64,000 nucleotides of DNA from Pyxidicoccus caerfyrddinensis. Lineage in GTDB: Bacteria; Myxococcota; Myxococcia; Myxococcales; Myxococcaceae. The DNA is taken from the NCBI RefSeq assembly GCF_010894405.1, contig NZ_JAAIYA010000030.1, positions 62,001-126,000 of the forward strand. Direction: 5' to 3'. This document shows positions 33,725 to 44,349 of this stretch, piece after piece; the stretch's first letter is position 1; each line of letters starts with the position of its first letter. The notes beneath the pieces are model-generated. The model searched no databases, had not been told where the DNA came from, and was given only the letters and a program-made list of their open reading frames with translations. A program made the translations under genes and the position numbers.

Positions 33725-36625
33725 TCAAGCCGCCAGCGCGTCGCGGCACTTGAGGCACACGTCACCGCCGTGCCCCACGGCCTCCGAGTACGTCCAGCAG
33801 CGCGGGCACTTCTCGCCCTTCGCCGGCAGCACCTCGGCCATGACGCGCAGGCCGTCGCCGAACGCCTGCGCCACGTCCAGCACCTGCGACTTCTCACCGG
33901 CGGAATCCGACAGCTCCACCTGGCTGGTGATGAACAGGCCGGGCAATTCGTCCAGGTGCGCCTTCAGGAAGTCGCGCGCCTTCGCATCCGCCGTCAGCAC
34001 CACCCGCGCCTCCAGCGACGCGCCGATGAGCTTGTCCCGCCGCGCCGCCTCCAGCACGCCCTGCACCGCGCTGCGCACCGCGAAGAGCTTCCCGTACCGC
34101 TCCGCCAGCGCCGGGTCCATCTTCGCCGCCGGCTCCGGGAAGCCCGCCAGGAACACGCTCTCCGCGGACGTGCCCGGCAGGTACTGCCACGCCTCTTCCG
34201 CCGTGAAGCTCATCACCGGCGCCAGCAGCCGCAGCAGCACCGACGCCACCTCGTGCAGCACCGTCTGAGCGCTGCGCCGCGCCTGGCCGTCCGTGCGCGA
34301 CGTGTAGAGCCGGTCCTTCAGGATGTCGAAGTACACCGCGGACAAGTCGCCCGCGACGAAGTCCAGCACCGTCGCGTAGACGAGGTGGAACTCGTAGTCC
34401 TCGTACGCCTTGCGCACCCGCTCCACCACCTGCGCCAGCCGGCCTCGCGCCCACTGGTCCAGCGGCAGCAACTCCTCCGCCGGCACCGTGTGCTTCGCCG
34501 GGTCGAAGTCATACAGGTTGCTCAGCGCGTAGCGGATGGTGTTGCGGACCTTCCGGTAGCTCTCCGACAGGCCCTTGAGAATCTGGTCCGACAGGCGCAC
34601 GTCGTTGCGGTAGTCGCTCGCCGCCACCCACAGGCGCAGCACCTCGGCGCCGTACTGGGTGATGATCTTCTCCGGCGCGACGGTGTTGCCCACGCTCTTC
34701 GACATCTTCTCGCCCTTGCCGTCCACCACGAAGCCGTGGGTGAGGCAGGCCTTGTACGGAGACATGTCGCGCGTGCCCACCGCCACCAGCATGGACGAGT
34801 GGAACCAGCCGCGGTGCTGGTCGCTGCCCTCCAGGAAGAGGTCCGCCGGAATCCGCTGCCGCTTCTCCAGCACCGCGGAGAACATGCACGCCGAGTCGAA
34901 CCACACGTCGAGGATGTCCGTCTCGCGGCGGAACTCCGTCTTGCCGCAGCGCGAACACTTGAAGTCCGCGGGCAGGAACTCCTTCACCGGCGTGCGGTAC
35001 CAGACGCCCACGCCCTCGGTCTCCACCCGGTCCGCCACCTTGTCCATCAGCTCGGGAGACACCACCGCCTCCTCGCAGCCCTCGCAGTAGGCGATGCAGA
35101 TGGGCACGCCCCACGTGCGCTGGCGGCTGATGGTCCAGTCCGGCCGCGTCTCCAACATTCCGCGGATGCGGCTGTGCCCCCACGAGGGCACCCACTGCAC
35201 CTTGTCCACCTCGTCCAGCACCGCCTGGCGGAACGTCTTCTCGCCGCGGAACGGCTTGTCCAGCGGGATGAACCACTGGTACGTCGCGCTGAGGATGATG
35301 GGGTTGTGGCAGCGCCAGCAGTGCGGGTAGCTGTGCGCCACCGTGTCCTTCGCGTCGTTCAGCAGCGCGCCCTTCTCCACCAGCGTCGCGATGACGAGCG
35401 GGTTGGCCTCGAACACCTTCTTGCCCGTGAGCGCCTCGCCCACCGTGTCGTCGTAGCGGCCGTCCGGGCGCACCGGGTTGTAGATGTCCAGCCCGTACTT
35501 CAGGCCGACCTCGTAGTCCTCCTGGCCGTGCCCCGGCGCCGTGTGCACCAGGCCCGTACCGGCCTCCAGCGTCACGTGCTCACCGAGCAGGATGCGGCCG
35601 CGCCGCTCGTAGAACGGGTGCTGGTACGTCAGGTGCTCCAGCTCCTCGCCGCGCACGTAGCCGAGGATGCGGGACGGGTCCACCAGCGCCGCCGCGGACA
35701 CCTCGCCGCCGGGCAGCTCCACGTGCTTCACCGCCAGCTCGTCCGCCTTCACCTCCGCCAGCACCTTGGGCAGCAGGTCCTTGGCCACGCAGATGACGCG
35801 CGCGCCGAGCTGGTAGAAGACGTACTCGAACTCCGGGTGGACGGCGATGGCCAGGTTGGCCGGCAGCGTCCACGGCGTGGTGGTCCAGATGACGAACGCG
35901 ACGTCCTTGCCCTTGAGCACGGGCAGCTTGTCCGCCACTTCGGGGCCGGCCTTGAAGGCCACGTACACGGACGGGGACTCGTGGTCCTCGTACTCCACTT
36001 CCGCCTCGGCCAGCGCCGTCTGGTCGGTGAGGCACCAGTACACCGGCTTCTTGCGGCGGTAGAGCATGTCCCGGCGCGCGAAGTTGGCGAGCTCGCGGAT
36101 CTCCTGCGCCTCGTAGGGGAAGTCGAGCGTCTTGTACGGCTTGTCCCACGACGCGAAGGTGCCCATGCGCTGGGCCTCGCCCTTCTGGATTTCGATGAAC
36201 TCCAGCGCGTAGGCGCGGCACGCCTCCAGGAAGGCGTCGCGCGACAGGGTGCGCTTGTCCACCTTCTTGTCCTTGAGGCGCTTCTCCACGGCCTGCTCGA
36301 TGGGCAGGCCGTGCGTGTCCCAGCCGGGGATGAAGTCGCACAGGCGCCCGGCCATGTTGCGGTACTTCACCACGATGTCCTTGAGGACGCGGTTGAGCGC
36401 GTGGCCGGCGTGCAGGTGGCCGTTGGCGTAGGGCGGGCCGTCCGGCAGCACGAAGCGCTCGGCGTTCGCGTTGCGCTCCAGAATCTTGCCCCAGATGCCC
36501 CGCTCTCCCCACCACCCGAGCATCCGCGGCTCGAGCTGCGCCAGGTTCCCCTTCATGGGGAACTCCGTGCGCGGCAGGTTGACGCTGTCCTTGTAGTCCT
36601 TCTCTTTCGGGGGCGTGTCGCTCAT
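33725..36625 (-). CDS. ileS: Isoleucyl-tRNA synthetase
   Basis: A 966-residue class I aminoacyl-tRNA synthetase that charges tRNA-Ile. The Rossmann signature is in PYANGHLHAGHAL (HIGH-type), with the CP1 editing domain in the middle (VIWTTTPWTLPANLA region). KMSKS is present as EKMSKSVGN, a helical anticodon-binding domain follows, and there is a C-terminal zinc site with two CxxC pairs (CPRCWTY and CLKCRD). The ATG at 36625 gives MSDTPPKEKDYKD, a normal bacterial IleRS N-terminus; the long upstream open frame is a shadow of the next gene. It looks like the normal housekeeping copy. Confidence 0.98.
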   Translation of the reverse strand: MSDTPPKEKDYKDSVNLPRTEFPMKGNLAQLEPRMLGWWGERGIWGKILERNANAERFVLPDGPPYANGHLHAGHALNRVLKDIVVKYRNMAGRLCDFIPGWDTHGLPIEQAVEKRLKDKKVDKRTLSRDAFLEACRAYALEFIEIQKGEAQRMGTFASWDKPYKTLDFPYEAQEIRELANFARRDMLYRRKKPVYWCLTDQTALAEAEVEYEDHESPSVYVAFKAGPEVADKLPVLKGKDVAFVIWTTTPWTLPANLAIAVHPEFEYVFYQLGARVICVAKDLLPKVLAEVKADELAVKHVELPGGEVSAAALVDPSRILGYVRGEELEHLTYQHPFYERRGRILLGEHVTLEAGTGLVHTAPGHGQEDYEVGLKYGLDIYNPVRPDGRYDDTVGEALTGKKVFEANPLVIATLVEKGALLNDAKDTVAHSYPHCWRCHNPIILSATYQWFIPLDKPFRGEKTFRQAVLDEVDKVQWVPSWGHSRIRGMLETRPDWTISRQRTWGVPICIAYCEGCEEAVVSPELMDKVADRVETEGVGVWYRTPVKEFLPADFKCSRCGKTEFRRETDILDVWFDSACMFSAVLEKRQRIPADLFLEGSDQHRGWFHSSMLVAVGTRDMSPYKACLTHGFVVDGKGEKMSKSVGNTVAPEKIITQYGAEVLRLWVAASDYRNDVRLSDQILKGLSESYRKVRNTIRYALSNLYDFDPAKHTVPAEELLPLDQWARGRLAQVVERVRKAYEDYEFHLVYATVLDFVAGDLSAVYFDILKDRLYTSRTDGQARRSAQTVLHEVASVLLRLLAPVMSFTAEEAWQYLPGTSAESVFLAGFPEPAAKMDPALAERYGKLFAVRSAVQGVLEAARRDKLIGASLEARVVLTADAKARDFLKAHLDELPGLFITSQVELSDSAGEKSQVLDVAQAFGDGLRVMAEVLPAKGEKCPRCWTYSEAVGHGGDVCLKCRDALAA

Positions 36626-36660
36626 GGCGAGAGCGGCCGTAACACGCTCCCCTGGTGCCT

Positions 36661-37626
36661 TCAATCGCCGCCGGGAGTCGCCGCCTCCGGGGCGACGGTG
36701 CGGCGCAGCACCACCACGGACAGCTGCCCGGGCGCGAGGGGCTTGAGGATGAGCTCCACCTCCTCCTGCCCGGCCCGGAAGCGACGGGGCTTCGCCTCCT
36801 TGAAGCCCGCCTTCGCCAGCTCCGTCTTGTAGAAGGCGTCGACGTCCGCCTCCTTCGCGCGCACCGAGTAGGTGACGGAGCGCACCGTCTCCAGGTCGCT
36901 CGTCAGGACGCCTTCCGCCCCGGAGTACACCGGCGCCACCGTGGACGTGGCGCCCGGCGGCTTCGACATGTCGGCCTCGCCCAGATACAGCGTGGTGGTG
37001 CCGTCCGGGTTGGGCTGGAAGATGACGGAGTAGGTGATGAACCGCTCGGGGTCCAGGGCGGTGAGCATCGGCTCGCGCAGCTTCTGCGGCTGCTGCTCCA
37101 CGGGGGCGACGTAGAGGCCCCACTCCAGCCACCGCTCCACGATGTGCTGCATCAGCGGTTCGATCTTCTCCGCGCTGCGCACCGCCTTCATCCGCACGGG
37201 GACGCCGTCCGCCAGCATCACCCCCGGCACGTCGATGATGTCCTTCACCCGGGGCACGTCCCAGACGAAGGGCTGCTTGTAGACGGGCGGCAGATTCATG
37301 CCCGGCGGTATCTCCGTGTGGAGGGGCTCCGGCTCCAGCTCCTCGACCGGGGGCAGGTAGTTCGACTTCGGAGGCGGCAGCATCTGCGGAGGCGGCGTCA
37401 CCGCGGGCGGCTTCGCGGCCGCCGCGCTGGAAGGCTTCGCGGGCGCCGCGCTGGAAGGCTTCGCGGGCGCTCCGCCGGACGGCTTCTCCGTCTTCGGGGG
37501 CTTCGCCTTCTGCGCGGGCTTGTTCGCGGCGGGGCGTGCACTGGCGTCCGCCGGGGCTGAAGCCCGTTCTTCGGCCGCACCGGTGCCACTCAGGCCCAGC
37601 ACCAGCACCAGCACACTCCACTTCAT
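36661..37626 (-). CDS. Hypothetical exported protein
   Basis: 321 residues with a Sec signal peptide (VLVLVLGLSGTGAAEE). A Pro/Ala/Lys-rich low-complexity stretch (about 22-95, with repeated APAKPSSA) leads to a globular domain of about 220 residues with DIIDVPGVMLADGVPVRM and SVTYSVRAKEADVDAFYKTE. The latter resembles domains that hold outer-membrane-associated proteins, but I cannot assign a family. It lies 35 nt upstream of ileS on the same strand, so it could be co-transcribed. Confidence 0.82.
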   Translation of the reverse strand: MKWSVLVLVLGLSGTGAAEERASAPADASARPAANKPAQKAKPPKTEKPSGGAPAKPSSAAPAKPSSAAAAKPPAVTPPPQMLPPPKSNYLPPVEELEPEPLHTEIPPGMNLPPVYKQPFVWDVPRVKDIIDVPGVMLADGVPVRMKAVRSAEKIEPLMQHIVERWLEWGLYVAPVEQQPQKLREPMLTALDPERFITYSVIFQPNPDGTTTLYLGEADMSKPPGATSTVAPVYSGAEGVLTSDLETVRSVTYSVRAKEADVDAFYKTELAKAGFKEAKPRRFRAGQEEVELILKPLAPGQLSVVVLRRTVAPEAATPGGD

Positions 37627-37663
37627 GCGCTACCTCGGCTCCACGGCCCGCGGCTCCCGTCCG

Positions 37664-37987
37664 TCATTGGTCTTCCGGCACGGACGCCGCCTTCTCCTTC
37701 CCGCTGGGCCCGTCCTTCGGGCAGCTGGTCTTGCACGTGTTGAAGGTCCGCTCGTACTTCTTGGTGCACTGCGTGGCGCAGGCCTGGAAGCGGGCACCGT
37801 CGCCGCCCTTGCTGGGCATGGCGGGAGAGGGGCAGCGGTCCAGGCAGGCCTGGAGGCTCTCGCCTCCCTTGGTGGCACAGTTGCCCTCGCACGTGGCCCG
37901 GTCGGCCAGGGCCGGAGAGGTGGTCAGCAGCGCGCCCAGGAATGCCATGGTGGCCAGGGCGAAGAAGGAGGGTCGCGTCGTCTTCAT
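37664..37987 (-). CDS. Small cysteine-rich exported protein
   Basis: 107 residues from the ATG at 37987. The signal peptide (FFALATMAFLGALLTTSPALAD) ends near residue 29. The mature part has eight cysteines in a repeated C-x3-C pattern (TCEGNC, CLDRC, CATQC, CKTSC), suggesting a disulfide-stabilised helical hairpin, like small myxobacterial Cys-motif proteins. It lies 37 nt upstream of the next exported gene. Function unknown. Confidence 0.8.
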   Translation of the reverse strand: MKTTRPSFFALATMAFLGALLTTSPALADRATCEGNCATKGGESLQACLDRCPSPAMPSKGGDGARFQACATQCTKKYERTFNTCKTSCPKDGPSGKEKAASVPEDQ

Positions 37988-38012
37988 GGGTGGGCTCATC
38001 CTTGTCTGTGTT

Positions 38013-39053
38013 TCAGTCGCAATCTCTACCGAGGAAGCAGCGGCCCTTGCCCAGTCGTCTCAGCCACGAGTAACCGTACGTGGGCGTGGACAGCGCCATG
38101 GGGGAGCCGGGCGTGGTGGGGAACATGCCGGAGCCCCGCAGCTGGTCCAGGATGGGATACTGGTTCATGAGCATCTCCTCGCCCGGCGCGCTCATGAAGA
38201 AGTAGCGGGAGTTGATGGGCGCGGGGAAGCCGAGCACCGCCAGGGGCATCATGTCCGCCATCCACGGGATGATGATGGCCGTGGGCAGGTAGGTGCCGTA
38301 CACCGCGCTGAAGAAGGGCAGGTTGAGGCAGGGAATGGGGACGTAGATGGGCGGATTCATCTCGTACGGCATCTGACCGAGCAGCATCTGGCAGGTGCGC
38401 GTCTCGCTGCTGAGGATGTTGCCGCCGGCCAGGCCCCAGTCATCCACCAGCATGCTGAACTCGCCCTGGCACTGGCCCGCCACCGGGCGGCCCGTGGAGC
38501 ACACGCGCAGGTTGCTGAAGTTGGTGTCCACGTGCTGCTCTTTGTACAGCCCCTTCTCCCCGTTCCCGTTGTTCTCCAGGAAGGAGGTGGGGATGCGAAT
38601 CGCGGTCAGGTCCGCCTGGGCGGTGCAGTGCGCGGGGCCCTGGTCGCGGTAGATGAGCCGCGTGGCCACGGTGCCCTCCCAGTCCGGCCCGGCGCCTCCG
38701 GTGTCGCAGTTCACCGTGAGGTTCTGCCCCCGGGTGAAGGCCTGGGTGATGCCCGCGGCCCGGTTGATGTACGACAGGCCGTTGAAGTCCGCGTAGCGGC
38801 GCGCGGCGTCCCGGCCCGCGTCCTCCACGGAGTCGTCCGCCTCGGTGTAGTCGAGGGCGGTGGTGTGCATCTTCCGGTGGGTGCTGTTCCACAGGGCGGA
38901 GATGGCGGACTCCTGCACCTTCAGGGACAGGTAGCCCACCTCCGCGAAGTGGATGCCGAAGGCGATGACGGTCACCATCAGCGTGGTGCCAATCGCGGTC
39001 TCAACGAGGGCCGCGCCACGCTCACGGCGGCGGGACGGGATGCGCTGGCTCAT
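38013..39053 (-). CDS. TadE-like pseudopilin protein
   Basis: 346 residues. The N-terminus is typical of TadE/TadG pseudopilins: RRRERGAALVETAIGTTLM, with Glu at the fifth position of the hydrophobic stretch, and one membrane helix (about 15-38). A large extracytoplasmic beta-rich domain follows, with several Cys. It is the third of three overlapping genes (4-nt ATGA overlap with the TadG-like gene). These minor pilins associate with Flp/Tad pili or related secretion systems. The secretion ATPase and other core Tad genes are not in the window. Confidence 0.85.
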   Translation of the reverse strand: MSQRIPSRRRERGAALVETAIGTTLMVTVIAFGIHFAEVGYLSLKVQESAISALWNSTHRKMHTTALDYTEADDSVEDAGRDAARRYADFNGLSYINRAAGITQAFTRGQNLTVNCDTGGAGPDWEGTVATRLIYRDQGPAHCTAQADLTAIRIPTSFLENNGNGEKGLYKEQHVDTNFSNLRVCSTGRPVAGQCQGEFSMLVDDWGLAGGNILSSETRTCQMLLGQMPYEMNPPIYVPIPCLNLPFFSAVYGTYLPTAIIIPWMADMMPLAVLGFPAPINSRYFFMSAPGEEMLMNQYPILDQLRGSGMFPTTPGSPMALSTPTYGYSWLRRLGKGRCFLGRDCD

Positions 39054-40708
39054 TGAATCCCCTTGAAGCCCACGCCGCGGAGGGCGTCGAAGGTGTCGGC
39101 CGCGACGCCGGACGCGTTGCGCAGGGTGTTGGAGGCGTCGTTCAGGCCGGAGTCGTCGATGTCCGGCGCGACGAGGGTGGCGCGCCAGTACGGGTTGAGG
39201 AGGTTGGGCGGCTCGGCCCAGTGCTCGATGCCGAGGCTCTCACCGCGGTGGTAGTAGGTGATGCCCGTGGCCAGCGCCGTCTGCACCGAGTTGGGCGTGC
39301 CGTCCGCCAGCGTCAGGCCCCGCGAGTCGAACTCCGTGCCGGGGCCGCTCGACTTGAAGCGGAAGCGGGTCATGAAGTTCCAGGGGTCCGCCACCGGGCG
39401 CGCGGCCATGTCCCGCTGCACCAGCGCGAAGTTCTTGGGCTGCGCGTAGTTGTCGTCCTCGTCGACGACCTGCAGGGTGTTGTAGTCGACGAAGGCCGGC
39501 CAGATGCCGGGGCAGCTGGAGATGCCGCCCGTGCACGGCACGAGGAAGTGGACGAAGGGCATGGGGTCGCGGCCGCCGGTCCACTGGTGCCGGAAGCTGA
39601 TCCCCGAGGCCACCACCTCCGACTTCACGTCCTCATTGGACCCCGGCATGACGGGCGGGCACGGCAGGCCGCCACCGTTGAGGATGTGCAGGTAGATGCC
39701 GAAGATGGTGCCCTCGTCCTGCGCGGTGACGGCGGAGCCGTAGGGCGGGAGCATGTTCATCACCGCGTCCATGGTGCCCAGGATGGCGGGCTGCTTGAAG
39801 TACGCCGTCCCCTCGCCCGTGAGGATGAGGAAGCTGGTCCGGCCCGAGCGGACCATGGCCAGGAGGAGGCGAATCATGTGCGGCACGTAGTGCTCGAACG
39901 AGCGGTGGGTGACGAAGCGGTAGCCCCGGCTGCCCATGGCCGCGTTGACGGCGTGGGCCACCGTCAGGGGCAAATCACACAGGGCGCCGCTGTCCGTGCA
40001 GGCCATTCCGCCCCGCAGCTCGCTGCGGTTCAGCGTCAGGCCCCCGGGAGTGCGCCACTCCGAGCGGCGGCCCCCTGGCGCGGCCCGGTCCGTGATTTCC
40101 CGGGCGAACTGCTGGTCTCCCAGTGAGTCCACCAGGTCGCCGTAGGTTTCATGTTGCGAGGTGTAGATGGCGAGCTGCGCCGTCTGGTGGAGCAGCAGCT
40201 GCAGTGCGGCCCGGATATCCGCGCCCCGGAAGATGGGGTCGATGATGCGGTCCTCGTTGCGGAAGGCGTTCATCAGGGCGTTCAAGTCACTCACGCCCTT
40301 GCGGCCACACCGGCAGGCGCGGGCGCAGGCCCCGTTGAAGGGCGCGCAGGCGCACAGAATCTGCATCAGCTGGTAGGGCCACTTGGCGCTGCTGAAGGAC
40401 GAGCGCGCGCCGTTCAGGTAGGCCCGGTACATCGTGGTCCAGGAGATGATGCTCTGCGCGCCAGCCTGGGCCACCGCGTGGCCAATCTGCACACGGTTGA
40501 GCACGGCGATGTTGTTGAACGTGCGCGCGGTCGCCACCGCGTTGGTGTAGGCGGCCGCGTCCGCCACCGTCTGCACCTCGATGCGCTCACGCACCTTCAT
40601 CGAGTAGGACAGCGTCAGCACCACCATCAGCACCACGAGCAGCATGCTGAGCACGAACAGCACCATCGTCTGTCCGCGCCGGAGGGAGGAGAAGCGGGGC
40701 GCGTTCAT
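39050..40708 (-). CDS. TadG-like pilus-assembly protein
   Basis: 552 residues. The N-terminal RRGQTMVLFVLSMLLVVLMV anchor is typical of TadG (RGxxxVLFAL). It is followed by TLSYSMKVRERIEVQTVADAAAYTNAVA, the usual TadG stretch with DAAAL-like motif, and a large periplasmic domain with many Cys (CACAPFNGACARACRCG). No von Willebrand domain is obvious, unlike long TadG proteins. The start ATG shares one base with the upstream TadE-like stop (TGATG). Confidence 0.88.
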   Translation of the reverse strand: MNAPRFSSLRRGQTMVLFVLSMLLVVLMVVLTLSYSMKVRERIEVQTVADAAAYTNAVATARTFNNIAVLNRVQIGHAVAQAGAQSIISWTTMYRAYLNGARSSFSSAKWPYQLMQILCACAPFNGACARACRCGRKGVSDLNALMNAFRNEDRIIDPIFRGADIRAALQLLLHQTAQLAIYTSQHETYGDLVDSLGDQQFAREITDRAAPGGRRSEWRTPGGLTLNRSELRGGMACTDSGALCDLPLTVAHAVNAAMGSRGYRFVTHRSFEHYVPHMIRLLLAMVRSGRTSFLILTGEGTAYFKQPAILGTMDAVMNMLPPYGSAVTAQDEGTIFGIYLHILNGGGLPCPPVMPGSNEDVKSEVVASGISFRHQWTGGRDPMPFVHFLVPCTGGISSCPGIWPAFVDYNTLQVVDEDDNYAQPKNFALVQRDMAARPVADPWNFMTRFRFKSSGPGTEFDSRGLTLADGTPNSVQTALATGITYYHRGESLGIEHWAEPPNLLNPYWRATLVAPDIDDSGLNDASNTLRNASGVAADTFDALRGVGFKGIQ

Positions 40709-41481
40709 CAGGGCACCGGTGGGCAGTTGGGGGTGGGGAAGAAGCGGGACTTGAGCGGCGTCATCATCCGCATCGTGAAGGTCGTCTCGATGGGGAAGAC
40801 GTACTGCTTCCGGTTGTAGCGGTTGAGCATCTCCGTGCTCAGGTCACCGGCGAGCGTGAACGGGCTCGTGGTCTCCCCGCGGTTCCAGTTGGCGTTGCGC
40901 TCCGCGAGGATGAGCGGGTTGGCCGCCGTGTAGTCCTCGATGCCCAGGTGCGCCATGAACATGCGGGACATCACCCAGTTGGCGAAGGGGATGCGCAGCG
41001 GGAACCAGTAGATCATCCGCACCTCGAGCTGCCGCAGGTGCCCGGGCTCGTCGAAGCCGCGGTCCTGTGGGCTGCCCACGCCGCCGCCCTCGATGTGCCG
41101 GTAGATCCACACGATGCTGCCGTCATGCCCGTTGTCGATGCCGGCCGAGTAGCGGTTGTCCCGGCGGGCCGCGAAGGCCGCCGCCAGCTTCTGCGCGGGG
41201 CCCGTCCCGGGCGTGGCGCTGCCCAGGTAGGAGTGGAACGAGGGCAGCAGCGAGAGGATGGCCGAGTGGGTCATCCTCTCGCAGTCGCCGTAGCCGACCG
41301 ACCCTGCGCGCGTGGCCCGGAAGACGGCGTAGTGGGCCAGCACCCGCGCCTGCATCATCATGAAGAGCTGCAACGTGCCCAGCACGAGGAACACGACGAG
41401 GGGAAGCGTCAACGCCGCCTCCACCATCGCCTGCCCGGATTGCCTCCCTCCCGCTGGACGCAGTGAATTCATGGCGCCCAT
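40708..41481 (-). CDS. TadE-like pseudopilin protein (first of the operon)
   Basis: About 257 residues from the ATG at 41481 (MGAMNSLRP); an ATG 9 nt downstream is equally possible. The N-terminus GGRQSGQAMVEAALTLPLVV has the conserved Gly-Gln-Ala-x-Val-Glu TadE signature, and one membrane helix follows (about 20-42). The extracytoplasmic domain is about 210 residues. It is followed by the TadG- and TadE-like genes with overlapping ends. The sigma-54 activator gene lies 176 nt upstream on the same strand and may control the set. Confidence 0.88.
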   Translation of the reverse strand: MGAMNSLRPAGGRQSGQAMVEAALTLPLVVFLVLGTLQLFMMMQARVLAHYAVFRATRAGSVGYGDCERMTHSAILSLLPSFHSYLGSATPGTGPAQKLAAAFAARRDNRYSAGIDNGHDGSIVWIYRHIEGGGVGSPQDRGFDEPGHLRQLEVRMIYWFPLRIPFANWVMSRMFMAHLGIEDYTAANPLILAERNANWNRGETTSPFTLAGDLSTEMLNRYNRKQYVFPIETTFTMRMMTPLKSRFFPTPNCPPVP

Positions 41482-41657
41482 ATGTTCCGGGGATTCCACT
41501 CGGATCGCACATCCGTCAACTTGACGGGACCTGACAGACCTTCGCCCTACAGGAGACCACACCTCTGTAACAGGACTGTGTCGAGCGCCGGACACCCAGG
41601 CCTGAAGGGACGGGTCCTCCGGAGGGGGCGGGGACGGCCGGCCGGACAGCGGGGAGC

Positions 41658-43091
<1,434 letters not shown>

Positions 43092-43169
43092 CTGACGTGA
43101 GGATAGCAAACGGCACCCACTCGGCCCGCCCTGTCGGGTGGGACGGTGCTAGGCTCCCGCGCCCCGCCC

Positions 43170-44177
43170 ATGTCTCCCCGCAAAGTGAAGTCGAAGAAGG
43201 CCCCGGCCCTGCCTGGGCTCCAGGCACCCGAGCGTCCCGCGCGAGCGCCCCGCCGCCCGCGCGCGAAGAAGACGGTAGCCATCCTGTCCCGCAAGCGGTC
43301 TCTCTATTCCACCCGCCGGCTGGTGGAGGCCGTGAAGGAGCGGGGACACCGGCCGTTGGTGTTCGACACACTGCGCTGCTGCCTGTTGCTGGCCCAGGGC
43401 GCGCCGAGGATGACGTACCGCGGTGTCGAGGTGCGCGGCGTGGACGTGGTGGTGCCGCGCATCGGCGCGTCGATTACGGCCTACGGGCTGGCGGTGGTGA
43501 ACCACTTCGAGATGATGGGCGTGCCCGTCCTCAATCCGCCCACGTCCATTGCCCGCAGCCGCGACAAGCTGCGCGCGCTGCAGTTCCTGGCGCGCGCGGG
43601 GCTGGACATCCCCCGCACGGTGATGGCGCATGACCGCAGCAACGTGCGCCGGCTGGTGGAGGAGGTGGGAGGGCTGCCCATCATCATCAAGCTCATCAAG
43701 GGCACCCAGGGCGTGGGCGTGATGATCGCCCACACGCTGCCGGAGGTGCAGACCATCCTGGATACGTTCTGGGACCTGGGTCAGGAAATCGTCCTCCAGG
43801 AGTTCGTGGCGGAGAGCGAAGGGCGCGACGTGCGGGCGCTCGTGGTGGGCAGCCGGGTGGTGGGCGCCATGCGCCGCAAGGCGAAGAAGGGCGAGTTCCG
43901 CTCCAACATCCACCGTGGCGGCGAGGGGCAGGCAATCGAGCTTCCGGCGTCCTACATGGAAGCAGCGGTGCAGGCCGCGCGCGTGCTGGGGCTGGAGGTG
44001 GCGGGCGTGGACATGCTGGAGGGCCGCGCCGGGCCCCGGCTGATGGAGATCAACTCCAGCCCGGGCTTCGAGGGGCTGGAGGGCGCCACGGGGCAGGACA
44101 TCGCCGGGGCCATCATCGACCACGCGCTGGTCTACGCCGAGCAGAAGGCGGGCGGGTTGCGGGCTCGCGAAGGGTGA
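43170..44177 (+). CDS. RimK-like ATP-grasp ligase
   Basis: 335 residues from the ATG at 43170. A basic N-terminal extension (about 1-40) precedes a RimK-type ATP-grasp enzyme with KTVAILSRKRSLYSTRRLVEA, the RimK-like VVPRIGASITAYGLAVVNHFE, ATP-grasp stretch LPIIIKLIKGTQGVGVMIA, and metal-binding LMEINSSPGFEG near the end. E. coli RimK adds glutamates to ribosomal protein S6. The substrate here may be S6 or another acceptor. It is divergent from the sigma-54 activator gene across a 78-nt gap. Confidence 0.92.
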   Translation: MSPRKVKSKKAPALPGLQAPERPARAPRRPRAKKTVAILSRKRSLYSTRRLVEAVKERGHRPLVFDTLRCCLLLAQGAPRMTYRGVEVRGVDVVVPRIGASITAYGLAVVNHFEMMGVPVLNPPTSIARSRDKLRALQFLARAGLDIPRTVMAHDRSNVRRLVEEVGGLPIIIKLIKGTQGVGVMIAHTLPEVQTILDTFWDLGQEIVLQEFVAESEGRDVRALVVGSRVVGAMRRKAKKGEFRSNIHRGGEGQAIELPASYMEAAVQAARVLGLEVAGVDMLEGRAGPRLMEINSSPGFEGLEGATGQDIAGAIIDHALVYAEQKAGGLRAREG

Positions 44178-44243
44178 GCAAGGAAGCGCTGACCCCCACC
44201 GTGTGAGGTTGCCCGCACGCTTGGAAGCAGGCGGGCCCCCAGG

Positions 44244-44308
44244 GCAAGGCGCCTTGCATGCTCCTCAGGAACACAGGAATGCAATTCGTGCCGGGTTGTC
44301 CTGAGGAG
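44244..44308. other. Structured intergenic element: palindrome plus 10-bp inverted repeat
   Basis: In the 172-nt gap upstream of the DsbA-like gene there is a perfect 14-bp palindrome (GCAAGGCGCCTTGC, 44244-44257). Three bases later comes an inverted repeat CTCCTCAGGA (44261-44270) matched by TCCTGAGGAG (44299-44308) around a 28-nt loop. It could be the terminator of the RimK-like gene, a 5'-leader structure of the DsbA-like gene, or a protein site. Confidence 0.4.
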
Positions 44309-44349
44309 TTGGCATCGGCGTGGAGAGCCCTCTAATCTGGCGGCCCTCC

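Noticed and set aside
33770-36832. Plus-strand open frame of about 1020 codons across ileS
   Set aside because: ileS on the minus strand has all synthetase motifs. The plus-strand reading is His/Arg/Leu-rich low complexity, typical of antisense in GC-rich DNA.
39053-40126. Plus-strand open frame across the TadG-like gene
   Set aside because: Val/Arg/Gly/His-rich shadow frame. The minus strand has a TadG signature and overlapping start and stop with its neighbours.
41482-41657. A -24/-12 sigma-54 promoter upstream of the TadE-like gene
   Set aside because: No good TGGCAC-N5-TTGCA match was seen by eye. A TTGACG about 17 nt from GAATCC on the minus strand is too weak to call a promoter.
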